From Elysia marginata (Eukaryota > Mollusca > Gastropoda > Plakobranchidae): a stretch of DNA of 28,746 nucleotides. Below the pieces are notes generated by a model, which did no database searches, was not told the DNA's origin, and worked only from the letters and a program-made list of their open reading frames with translations. The stretch covers positions 76,969-105,714 of the forward strand of contig BMAT01001362.1 in the NCBI GenBank assembly GCA_019649035.1. The letters run 5' to 3'. Each line of letters starts with the position of its first letter. Within the stretch, counting starts at the first letter, position 1. A program made the translations under genes and the position numbers. Positions 1 to 12,500 of this stretch are shown here, piece after piece.

Positions 1-839
1 ATTTTCTGATATGTTTTTCAAAATAATTTCTTTTTCAGTTTACACGGCACTAAAATTAATTGTTTTAATTTTGGCATTGGTTTCCCCTCAATTATTTTGT
101 TTGCTTTCAAGCTGGCATGTATTCTTATGTTGGCTTTGTATATTGAGGGTGTGCACATTTTAAAAATGTTGAATTTTGCTCTCAAAATGGCTGAGGATCC
201 TGGATGTTAGAGCATAACTCTTTTGTGCTAAGGATCAATGTAGATCTACGTAAATCAGGGTTACATTGATTCATTAAACAAAAGAGGTTTACTTTACCTT
301 CCAGGAGCGTCCTGCATCTTCATAGCGAGACGCTATATTTATGTAATGTGCACAACCTCGTTATGACTCAATAGGTGGTTTGCAGTTTGCATCATGATGT
401 AAAATATCTTGTAAAAGGATTGTGTTTGGGCAAAATAATGCACTACAGTTAAAATGGATTATGATATTTTATTTAGTCAAAGTTTGATTACTTTAAGAAA
501 TGTATCCGCTAGAACTTTTATCAAATGTGCCAAGAATAAGAAATTTTTTTTACATTTTCAAAAGTGTAGGTCATAAAATGAACTGTTTTTGTGACAGTTT
601 AGGAGAAAATGTAAGGGCGAAGCCCTATATATTTGATTTATTTTCCTTCTCTGTCCTTCACAGAACATTCACATTCCACTTCTTTTTGTCATGTCCCTGT
701 CAATACTTCCCTATTCTGTCTGGTTTCTTTCCTTCTCTCAACATTTATATAGTCCATGTAAAAGGGCTTAGAGCACTATTATGTTTTAAGGGCAGTGCAT
801 AAAAGACTCTTTACTTTAATTGTGCTCACCCTCTCTCAG
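1..839 (+). other. Intron upstream of exon 1 (3' part)
   Basis: AT-rich non-coding sequence with no convincing exon. It ends in a good 3' splice signal: a pyrimidine-rich CACCCTCTCTCAG stretch with AG at 838-839. Open frames here (for example 500-802) are Phe/Leu-rich products of T-rich sequence, not genes. The upstream exon of VPS13 is outside the window. Confidence 0.8.
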
Positions 840-992
840 GTGCTGAGCCCAGTGGATATCATGGTGATTGGTAACGGACCTATGGGTAAAGACCAGCACA
901 TCGACATCTCCATGTCAGATTTCATCATGACGGTGTCTCCGGCGTCCATCCGCCTGCTGTCTGCTGTTGCAGGCGCTGCATCGGTACCCTCG
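840..992 (+). CDS. VPS13A/C: VPS13 exon 1 of the window
   Basis: 51 codons, phase 0 at both ends (residues 1-51 of the fragment). It starts VLSPVDIMVIGNG and includes IDISMSDFIMTVSPASIRLL, the VPS13 pattern in which a beta strand is followed by 'lSP..I.LL' at the end of a rod repeat. The acceptor is CTCTCTCAG|G and the donor TCG|GTGAGT (GT at 993-994). Base composition is clearly richer in G and C than the flanks. The frame stays open into the intron to about 1187, but that read-through is a low-complexity CT-rich stretch and is not coding. Confidence 0.9.
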
Positions 993-3490
993 GTGAGTTG
1001 CTTTCACTGTCAGCATCATTTCTTATTAAAAATGTTTTTTCTCTTTATCTCTCTCTCGCTCTTATCTTTGCTCCTTGTCAGACATATCTCATTTTGCCCC
1101 TTCATAATCTGTGTTACAGTCTGTCTATCTCTCTCTTTCTCTCTCTCTCTTTCTGGCTTTATCTCATTTTCTCCCACTTCAATGTAGCTTCTGTTCTCCC
1201 TCTGGCTTTCTCTGCCTCTTTTCTTGACTCAATTTATTTATGTCTCAATATTCAACTGTATTTGGCTATTTTTTTACTTGCCATTGCAAAATAAAAAAGG
1301 AAGCAAGGTTAAGAAACAATCAACATTTTTTTAAACTCTCGTCATGTTAGCTGTTTATGATAGTTGAATTTTCCTCCATTTTGTTTAAAAGTATAGTAAA
1401 GTATCCCATACTTAGCTCAAGCATCAGGGAAAAAATAGCAGGGCTAGGCACACCGCATTGTGAGATAGTTTGCCATCGCTTCCCTCACCACCTTTACTTT
1501 AGCTGATCCACAGCGGACATGGGAGCCAGTAAAAGTTCACCCTGACTGGGGATGGAACCTGAAAAATTTGAGATAGCAGTCAACTGCCCTAGTGATCATA
1601 TCATTGCCAACTCCATTACATCCTTTTAGAATATATTATTATTTGCACGACCATATTTTCCATCTATCAACCTAAATATTCTGTCTCAGTATTTTGTTTG
1701 TTTCAAGTCAAAAGGTTCCACCGGCAACAAAACTCTGTTGCAGCTAAAACCTTTTGACTATAAACCGAGGATCAGTCCGTATTGGGCTATCTCCTCCTTG
1801 CTACTGCCAAAAAGCAGCGAGGTTAAAAGCAAACAAAAAAATATTTTGTTTTTTTTTTTAATCTCACCCATATCACTTTGTCTCTTTGTGATGAAGTTTT
1901 TTCCCTTCCATTTAGTAATTCATACTCCCATGTAGTGTATCATACTCCCATTTAACTTATCATACTTCCTTTTATCACATCCTAATTCCATTCCGTTTAT
2001 CAAACTCCCATTTAGTGTATCAGACTATGATACCCTATTATTAGTACTAACATCTTTCCTACCCTGTTACTAGAGTCAACCTTTACCAAATGAACCTTGA
2101 AATGATTATCGTGTATTCCAGGATGAAGAAACCCTTGTGCCTGAGCTAGAAGACTTCTCAAGCATCTGGAAGAAACAAAGCCTGGCCGACTGCAGCTTTT
2201 GGTTCACCAACTCTGGTAACATCATGACCTCTCTACCATGTTTTTACTTTACCTCCCTTTACTGTCAGTCAAAAACAAGAATGCATCTTCAACTTTTTTA
2301 TGATTAATGGCAACCAGGGTAAAGTAGGCAGGGTTTAAGTGACTTTAGGAAATATGTTAAATTAGAATAACTCTCCATATGTGAAAAGCTCTTATTCAAA
2401 ACGAGCCCAAACAATATGTGCCTGGTTTACTTTAGGTACGCTTATCATCTGCTTTTTTATGTTGTGCAAAATTTTGAACATTAGCATTGGATTTGAACCC
2501 AAGCTCTACCTTGTGTGTTTTCAGTGGTCGACATGGGCACCAGTCTGGACGAAGCATCCGCAGCAGTTGCACTAAATGCCGAAGTTCAGTCGCGAGGAGA
2601 ACAGGTGTGTACATGGCTGGTCTTTCTCTTATCTAGCTCTTGTAAAGGATTGTAGTGTAGAGATGGATTGAAGAAGTATGAGGTTCAAACCCTAACTCTT
2701 GACAGGTGTAGTGTTGAGTCCTAGGGGAAGACACTTACACTTACTTTCAACAGGACTGGTACAATCACCTAGTTTCAGCCGCTCCTCTGCTCCTCTCTAT
2801 GTTGAAAAGGTGATTTAGTTTGTAATGGCCATAGAGGCAGATCGAATCTTAGATCTTTATATACTGTAGTCAATTTGGCTATTTGTGATGATTTTGTTTC
2901 CTACCTGTAGCGTATGATATAAGCATAAAGACATTTTCTATCCCTCTTCCCTCTTGGCATCTACCTATCTGTCAGTCTTGGGTAGTAGCTGGAATTGAAG
3001 ATTGGTTTCCCAAAAAATGATCTTTGCACTTTGGTTAAAATCAGAGTGATGCCTTTCACATGATTCTTGATAACACATACACTGCTTTTTCAAGCAAAGG
3101 TTGATAAAAGGCCTCTATATGTCATACTACTGTGTGTATTTTTACCAAGACAAAGATGGAACAAAAAATTTGACTTTCTCTAGAATTTGAAAAAAATGCA
3201 AGTACTGTATTCTCGAGAAAAAAACCCAAAAAACTCGACTCCAATTTCAACAATGTGTTTGATTGTGCCATTCTATTACTCAATACATTTGTATATTATT
3301 GAATGTTGATTCTCAAAATTTCCCCCTCAACATGTATGGGATTATTCCAACTGTGGTAATGTATGTCACCAATCTGTGTGCTTGTTTGTGTGTGTGATTC
3401 TCTCAATACATGGCACAACTGGCTTCCAGAAGCCATTGGTGTGTTTATCTATGTCTCTCTGTGTCTGTCTGTCTGTCTGTCTGTGTGTGT

Positions 3491-3544
<54 letters not shown>

Positions 3545-6500
3545 TCTGTGTCTTTTCTGTGTTTTCTGTCTGCTCCCTCTCTTTCTCTGTTCATCTCTCT
3601 CTCTCTATCTCTTATACCGTTTTGATTAATTTCCATCTAAATCAGCACCAGACTTGTGTCTCTGTATAAAGCCTCCCACTATTTCTATTTTCATTAATTC
3701 CACTTTTCATCTGTTTTCTTCATTGTCACTGTGAGGTTGTGTTGATACCTTAATATTCAGTTTTAGCTGCATTAAAAAAAAAACAACAATAAATAAACAA
3801 CCACCTTCCCCCCTCCCCAAGAAAAACAAAAACAAAACAAATTCAATAAAAAGACAAAACAAAATAGGATCAAAGTAAAAAAAAAAACAAAAAAAAACAA
3901 AAAAAAACCCTGCGCTTTTATTCATCAAATGTTATTCAGGATCCCCTACTTTTTCTCAATACGCCAAAACCAATCATGCCTTACATATGTATGTAACACA
4001 ACCTTCCATCCTTTCCAAACATACAATGTATTTTGAATGCTTAAACATTTTAAGATTCCGTTTTATAGTATTACCTCCGTTAGCTTGGTTCACTCTCTCT
4101 CTTTCTTTTCCTGTTTCAACATTTGAAAACAAAATTTTTAATGGTCATACTGTTCACCCATTTGCAGGGATATAACATATCTTTAAAATCTTTTTTTGTA
4201 TGGAAGGTTGAAATAATTATAACCTAAGCCACTTGATATAAATTTTGTCAGTAGATCTTTTCTGAGTTATACTAGTAGTAGTTGGTGATATACCAGATAG
4301 CAACTGGAAAGCGACCAGGCGGTAGAGTATGGTAGACGTTTCACTTTTAGATCAAGAGGTTCAGGGTTCGAATTCAGGCTCACCCAGTCAATCTTTTTCC
4401 TCACTGACTCCTGTGTTAAACTGGTACCTGGCGACTGGCAGTGAATGACCTTTGATAGGGCAGAACCATATCAATTTTGGGACCGATGATCATACTATGA
4501 TGTTAACTCAAGGTTGGGTTGTTGGCCTGTACCTCAGTGGATTAGGGCTAACCATGAATATAGGATAGCCACTGCAGTACAGTTTAAAAAAACCTCACCT
4601 TGATTAGATTTCAAGCTTTGACTATTGGCCCTTTCACATGTGTGGTTCTATTGTTAGGATGCTAGAGTGACACATTTTTAACTGCTGCCCCTGTGTAGGT
4701 TCAAAAGGCACAATGGATGGTAATAACCTGTTCAGAAACACATTTTAAGCAGTACTATCATTGTGAAAGGTTAAGCACAATGTAACACTCTTTATTACAA
4801 GTTTGTCAGCTTATATCCAAGACCGTTGGATCGGACGCTGTCTCTCAGGATGTTTGTCAATACCCTCCCCTAACATTATGTCAACAGATGAGACCAAGGC
4901 TAAGTAGGAGGCTTTATATTTCTTATTCCTCCAAAGACGTCGTGTCGCGTCTGAAAAAACTGGGCACAGATTTGTCTGCGTCATTCAGGAAGCCGCTTCA
5001 TGGACTGGGAGTGAGGGATGTTAATTTCGAGTTCTATTTTTGAAGCTTTGTATTTTATTATTCGATCATGTTCCTCAATTAAAAAAAAAAACTCAAATCA
5101 AATAATGTTTGTAAAAGTTCAGAAGTTCAAAATTTTCTATCTGTCTTTTCATCTAGGTTTGGAAATGTTAGTAATATTGTTCGTTGCGTTCAAAAGTAAA
5201 ACAAATATTTGTTTTGTCAATTTAACTTTTTTTTCCTTTGTTTAATTTTTACTGCATTAGAACCATTCAAACAAATAAATAGAAAAGATAGGAGATGTGG
5301 AGATGTGTTCTGTGGGTTTTCATTATTACAACATCTTCGAAGGAAAATACAGGTCTAGTGTGATTTTCATGTAATTATGTTGTGTGTGTGATTTGGTTCA
5401 TGACCAGCTGGTCCGGCTAATGAATCACACTCTACATTGACAATGTTTTATCTACATGTTTTCACTCTCATAAACACATTGCCTATTATTTTATTGGTTT
5501 TGAAACAAAGAGCAAGAAACTTTTTAAAGCCAGTGTTTTGAGAGGCAATATTTTCAGACTCATTTTTGAAACACTGAGTTAGTTTTTGGGCAGTTTTGAG
5601 TTTCATTCAAGTAGAAGATATTAATACAGTGCTCTCTGCCTGACACTCCGCCTTTCAGGTGACACAAAGTCAGGTTTATTAGGGGGAGTGGGATATTGGG
5701 CATTTGATATGAGTCGTTCTCCTTGTTTGTTAAATATTTTTTACAAGGATCAGTTTTGTTCAAGCAATTATACGTTTCCAACTTGAGGGGACACCACAAA
5801 CTTCTGTATTTCATATTAAACCTTGTCTGGGCCAGTCCATCATTTTTATGTGATTAATTCCGTTTGATCTATACTTAAAACTGTGATATAGGTCACTTGT
5901 ACCCTACATTGTTTCCCTTTTGGCTCGTTCTTTGAGAATTAGTTCTAGTTATGTCATGTAGTGTACTTTTTTGTCTTTTTTCAAATAAAACATCCTTGTC
6001 TGAGGTTAATCTGATATTGGAAATTGAGGGTTGGCTGTAAAACTGTTTTGATCTATTATGTCGCCCAGTTTTCCTCATGCATGCAGCAACAGTTGGTCTG
6101 TTTTTTAGTTTTTACCATGGTAGTTATAATGTTGGTTTCCATTATTATCTGTTAGAAACACTCGTCTTGGTGAAGAATGCCATTTTTTTTTTCAAAATAG
6201 TTTTTTTCTGTAATAAGAATATTTGTCCATAGTTTAGGGCCTACACATGACATGCACTTGCTGAAATAGGGTAGATAATACAACACTCCTAACATCTTTC
6301 TGGCTTATTCTAAGAGTTTCAAATTTGTTTGCTGCAATGAGTCAATTAAAAATGTTGTTGCACTATTTTTTGTCATGTCCTGGTAAGATTTTTTTTTCCT
6401 AGGATCCATTTACATGCTTGAGTCCTAAGACAAAATAAAATCTGAAAATATTGTGCTAATTTTTGCTGAGGGATCCTACTGTTTAAAATCTTGGGCACCT

Positions 6501-9500
6501 TCTCTCACTAGTTTGTTGTCTGTGGCAGTAAAAATAAGGAAGACCTGATTTTGTGCCAGCAGCTTAAGTTTTTATATTCTCTGCCCATTGTGAACCTCAT
6601 ATCTATTTCCAGAAGAAAGAATCTGCACTTCTTATCTGATTTTTTGTCTTTGTCCAGCCTAATCAATGTTATCTAAAGATGTTACCCATGGTTTTAGCCT
6701 TCACCATGTAACAGTTGTTTCTCATTTCAATGCCAATTCTATATTTTGTCAGGCACCCCCTTCTGAAAAGGTATGCTCCCAACAAATTCATGTTGTAGTA
6801 GATGTCATATTTTTTTCATTATGATTTCCCTTATTGCACCATATATACCTAGATCTATGTGGCATGGTTGTCATAATGTCATATTTTTTTTCCATTCCCA
6901 CGAAGTAACTAATTGTTTTTTACTATTGATGTTGTTGCCTGTTAAGTTATTTTTTTCGGCTTTAGTTCTAAGCTTAGTTTTTATAATATAATCGCACACA
7001 ATTTTTTTTTGGACAAGACTGATATCAATCAAGCATAAATAAAGATCTCCTTTGGAACTAGGGATTTATTATGGAAACATTTAACATGGAAACCTTATTC
7101 TGATGAGGACAAACTCAAAACTCAAAGTGCACTAGATCTATCTCCTATGTGGTTTTCACTGCAGATACTGAACTTGCATTGTCACGGGCAGTCTTGTGTT
7201 GAGATTCAATCGGCTCCAAGAATGAAACAAAAATGTTGTATTCTATGCCAGGCTGAGAAATGTAAAAAAGAAATCCCTTAAATGTTTTAAATGTAGACTT
7301 TACTAGAACTGGACTTTTCTGAAATCTAAACCTAAGTCCTAGGGCTTCAAGACCAAAACACTTTGCAACATGCACACTTTTTTGGGGGGTTCAAGGCATG
7401 AGGGAGCACATAGAAGACCCGTTGCTTTATACAAAAAGTTGTTTTGCCGTCATGAATTCAGTCTTGTCATCAGAAGACTTTCAATTTTATGCCGATAGCG
7501 TAAGCAGGCCATAAACATTAAGTGGAAGATACCACTAATCAAGTTGGATTTTTTTCTCAGCGTTTCTAAAAGCTTTTCGCAGTAATGAGGCATAAAAAAA
7601 AACAAAAGCCATCATGAGTGCAGGTTCAAAGTTGCTTGAAGCCCAAATTTACATAATTTTTGTTCTGCAATATACGACTTCTGTAATAACTAAATATTTG
7701 TATGGCCGTGCTGCATTCTCTGGGGAAAAAATATCTTCCACCCTGCCCAAATGAATTTACATAGTGTTATTGTTAACATTGAGAAACAATAGCACCTTTG
7801 TCATAAAATTTTGAAAATGACAAAACGGAAAAAAAAAAGCTTTAATTTCAGGGTGTCACATAATAATTTTTGCATCATAATATTATTAAGCGTTAGTCCT
7901 GGGAAGAAAAAAAACTTCCCTTTTATGAACACTTCTAGGACTTAAAACATTTGTGAAAATTGTCCACCAATAAGGCATTGGGTGTTGGGCAGTATAATTT
8001 CCTCAAATATTCATGGAGGAGAAGGATAGAGGATTCTGAAGTTTTTGCTGTTTGTATTTTGCCTCTTGTAAACCTTTATTTTATGCACACTTTTTTTTGC
8101 TTGTGGTATATTATTGTAATTTTTGTAATTTGTTTTGCCATCCTTATTGGCTTGTTTATTTGTATGTATATATATGTAAGCATGTCTTTTTTTCTTCTTT
8201 GTTTTGTGTTGACTCAAGTTATCGAAATTTTAGACTATTACTGATAAACAACTTGTCGTGAAACTGCTTCACATCAATCTATTCTGCTATCTAGATGGAG
8301 GCCATGGAGCATATTTGTCTTGCAAGCTGTCGAAATGAGTCAACTCGAAAATGGAAGGTAGTCAGAAAAGCGAATTTTCACTACTTCTAGATACAACAAA
8401 CAGAAAAGCTCTACCATGCTTCTTTATGAAGTTATAGCTGTTTGAAGTTGAGAGGGTTAGAACTTGTGAAATTTCAGAAAGGGGGAGAAAACAACATTTA
8501 TAGTTTAGACGACTTTAAAGGTATTGAGGCCTTAGCTACCATATCAATCAAAATTAAACACCTTAAAAATGAAATTCAAACATCAATTAGGTGTGGAAAC
8601 CGGTTAGAAATGGTTTTAGCGTCAATATCTGAAAACAAAAATTTTTTGACTTCTAAACATCCACAAAACTTTAAAACCTATATCTCCAAACAAAGCCTTT
8701 TGACTTACGACTCATTTGGTCAGAATGCAAGACATTATTTTGTGAACTTATTCCATAACATGACACCTCTGCTCCATGGCTTACTTTTATCTGGAATAAA
8801 ACCAGAGGAAAACAGAGCAAAAATCATCCCACTGAAGCTCAGCAAGTATCTAAAAACGACCATACTAACAGTTACATATGGAAATTCACAATCAAGGCAG
8901 ACCTGCACAAGCTATGAGCCATTACACAGATCTGACAAATGCAGGTAGCATACTTGGCAGAAATGACAGATACTGCCACAAGCCACAAGATCCGTTGACA
9001 GTACTGGCAAAAGACACAAAGACTGATATGTAATTGGTAATATCACCCTCTCTCATGTTTCCTTATTATTCTCCTTTTCATTTTTTTTTTATAAAGCTTG
9101 ACATTAAAATGGTCTGTGTGAATTTTTTGCCTTGAGTGTTGTTGCTCCCCCCACCCATTTTTTGTACAAGCGACATCTGATAGATGTTTTGAACTGATCT
9201 GTCTTTTTTTAAAAACTCTTGTTATTGATAAATTTATACTAGTGTATATCTTGTACTTGTTACGTTGGTAAGATTTCCCTTTCACCGTACACCTTAGATT
9301 TTTTTTATTGATTAAACCTTCCTCACGTGAACCTTTGAATGTCATCATTCAAAAATCCTATATGCTGGGGCTCGTTCAGCTGTCCATAAGATGCGAATTA
9401 TTGTATCAGTGTCAGTGAGAAGGAGTCAAATGTTGAAAGAAACTTTTATTTAAATTAAAAAAAAAACACACCTTTTAATAAAAGATTTTATCCTATTTTC

Positions 9501-12500
9501 TCTAGTTTCTAAACCAATAGAAATGCTAATGTCTTCTCAGAGAATTATGGGAACAGCATACAATTTTCAACATTTGGAAGCTTATAAAAATGCTCTATTT
9601 TAGATATCAGCACCTTGCTATCTTAAAAGTTACTATTATCCTTGTGATTTTTCTTTTAACCACAGGTTCAATTTAAGTTATGATTTTTTTCAGTGCACAA
9701 AGCTGCCCTGTTTTTTTTTTTTTGCTGTGCTGATTTTTTCTTCTTGGTGTAATGCGTTATTTATGACCACTTTCTGTGATTTTTAGATTTAGTATTTAGT
9801 ATTTATTATAAATAAGATGGTTTGTGTTTAACAACCTTGTTTTGTTTATTGTCTGTTTTATTTCTTTTTGTGCTGGTAGATTTACATAAAATTTGATATG
9901 GAAAAAAAATCAGACAAAACTGACACACAACATAGCTTGAAAAAAAGATAAAGGAAGAAGATATAGTTCTATTCCTTTTCATTTAATGACTTATGCACAG
10001 TTGACATTCTCCGTCATGTCTTTTTTTTATTATCTTTTTCTTTAGTGTTTATCTCATTTCATACCTTTTGAACTATCTTTCTATACATGCTTATATTTCT
10101 CTATCGCTACCATCATTATTCTTTCATCATTATTTAACAGGCTTGATGCAAATCGAATACACAGAGAAAACAATTCAGTAGCATATTTATGTCTTTCCTT
10201 TGTTTTCTTTATTTTTCTTTATATTGTCTCTTTCTTCCTCTTTATAATCATTACATATAGAGATTCTGATTTTTTAGATTATTGAGAGTATGACATTATA
10301 TAAATTTTAAAAGAGAGAAATTTTGAAAAGTAAATTTTATTTGTTTTTTTTGGGGGGCATGGTAGTCTTAATGTTTTCATTGCATTTGTAAAAGTTTTTT
10401 GAGTTCAGAAAGTTTATTAATGTCAGCCTATTGGACTACCTTTACAAAAACCGTTAAATTGTTGTATCACAGTTTTCTGGAACAGTAGATTGGTGAGACT
10501 TTCTGCAGATCTGAACATTAACATGTTCCAACACTCATAGTGAAAGTGTTTGCTTTGGAGGTTGTGACTACTCGTAAATTTTAACATAATATAGATTGAA
10601 ATTTTCAGAAAGAAATAATTTTTCTCAATTTCAATGATGACTTCAATAAGTTCAAATTTAAATCAGAGGGCTGAAGTGTTTCACAAAATCTTTGCTCATG
10701 AATTTAAGAATAATAATTTATTGACTACAAGTGAAAAACAGGGATGTCTCTAGGTCTAACAAGAGGGACAAAAAATATTGAGTTTAAACTTAAGGGAATT
10801 GTTTTTAAAAAATTAAATGACATTTGTTATCAGGGTTTTTCTCTTTACCAAGTTTAAATGCTAGATTTAACAAATTAATTTGTGAATACCCTATTACTGA
10901 CTGTGAGTGTTTTCCTATGCCATCCCACCCCATCCAGCTGATGCTGTCAGCACCCAACCTGGTGATCAAGCTCGAGGGAGGCGTTGGTCACCGCACTGTC
11001 CCCCTCCTAATTGTTGAGTCCACGTTCACCGCTGAGGTTCGCAACTGGAGTTCAGAGGTGAGAGATCGGTTTAACATTACGATAAAGTCCTTAACTCACT
11101 TTCTACTGGGTTTTTTCAGGTTGAAGGGTTTGCAGGGCTAAATGAGACACATGCGTTTTAAAAATATTGGTAATAATTTTTTAGTCCTTTTTCATCTTGC
11201 TTATCTATCAGGAAAGGTAAAATTCCATGGAGTTACCCAAGGCTGTGTCACAACTTTCAAAACAATGGAATTATCACTTCTAAGTAAAATTTAAAACAGG
11301 GTAATGATGGCATTTGTTGTGCTTTGCCCCAAGACTCTTCAGTTGTTTGAGCATGCAAAATCCACGTTTTGCACATTTTAAAAATAAATTCATTAAAAAA
11401 TAAAGTATTACTTGAAGTCATGTGAAACAATATGAACATTTATGAAACAAGAAACACCATTGTAACTTTTTTAACGTAAATTTTTTGCATAAATTTGCAA
11501 CCCTGGTGCTTAATGAGTGTTGGTCAAGAGCCCTAGGTGTTAACATGTTTTATAGGAAAAAAATTTGGGGGCAATAGAAAGAAAATTGCGTGGAGGCCAT
11601 GATTTAAGAGAATCAAAATTCATTAACCTGAATCAACTCTTAACAAAGTATAAAAGGAAAAAACCCTCACCCCAGCCCCGATTTATGAGAAGTTTGAAGC
11701 TATCAGACGTCGATGATTGAGGTTTCCACTGTATAATTAAACTTTGTTTGCTCTGTGTGTGTCTCTACCCAGCTGTACATTGAGAGCAGCCTGGGCCTGG
11801 AGGTGGCCTACAACAATGAGAGCATCGGTGTCTGGGAGCCTCTGATAGAGCCAGTGCTGGACACCAGGGGCGACTACCACAAGTGGAGCATCGGTCTCGA
11901 GGTAAGATTGAGAGATATCTGGTGTTGCTGCACCCTGGGATTCTATTTTCCCAGTTATTTTCCAATTTCCCCCCTCGTTTTTTAAGTCTGAGAAACTGAA
12001 GGAACGCACTAATTTGAACAAGATTGATCCTGTGAACTATGAGCTTTCATTGTCCCCTAAATGATGTTTTGTATATGTTTATTTAGGAAAAAATGTAACA
12101 CAAGGATTTTCAATTATTTTCAGAAAATTTGAGTTGCATTTCCACAGATTACGTTAGTTTACCACACATCACATGTCTCGCAACCAGAACTAACAAGTTG
12201 CTAGTTACCATCGAGTGTTGCAGTTTTCAAATTTCTAGGCATTATGTAAAGCAGTGTATTTTTCTTGATTTCAGGACCTCAAAAATTGCCTGAAATTTAT
12301 CAGTAGATATAAATTATAACTTGTTTTAAATTACAATGCAGAGAAAAGAAAAAAGTAAATTTTCTTTTCAAAGGTGTTTTCAAAGTTCAATTATACGGCT
12401 TCCACCTCGTTTGGACTGGTGGCAAGACATGATAACTCTGTTCCCATTCTATAATTTGTCTATTGATAATGTATGTATTAGCGCTACATAGCACTCTTAA

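Larger units (their letters stand above)
993..2121 (+). other. Intron 1 with CT-rich tract, minus-strand tRNA-like repeat and 20-bp tandem array
   Basis: 1129 bp between the exon 1 donor GTGAGT and the acceptor TATTCCAG at 2121. It contains a CT-rich stretch (about 1040-1160), a degenerate minus-strand tRNA-like element (about 1440-1600) and a tandem 20-bp repeat (1901-2020), listed separately. No coding evidence. Confidence 0.85.
2605..10937 (+). other. Long intron 3 (8.3 kb)
   Basis: The largest intron in the window, between donor GTGTGT (2605) and acceptor CCCATCCAG (10936-10937). In vertebrate VPS13A/C the peptides on either side (RGEQ and LMLSAPN) are adjacent, so no exon is required here. 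It holds SINE-like repeats (about 2640-2830 and 4300-4560), TGTC and TC microsatellites (3462-3541), a candidate cassette exon (4849-5010), and a 173-codon stop-free stretch of unknown meaning (8430-8948). The rest is AT-rich sequence with poly(A)/poly(T) runs. Confidence 0.8.

Noticed and set aside
500-802. 100-codon open frame before exon 1
   Set aside because: Phe/Ser-rich translation typical of T-rich intron; no acceptor/donor pair and no VPS13 similarity.
3363-3669. Several Ser/Leu-rich and Arg/Glu-rich open frames on both strands
   Set aside because: They are readings of the TGTC/TG/TC microsatellite and its CT-rich flank; no splice signals or family similarity.
5560-5814. 84-codon minus-strand open frame
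   Set aside because: No recognisable domain, no splice context, and composition like the surrounding intron.
11737-12021. Minus-strand open frames opposite exon 5
   Set aside because: They mirror the coding strand of a clear VPS13 exon and show no independent features.
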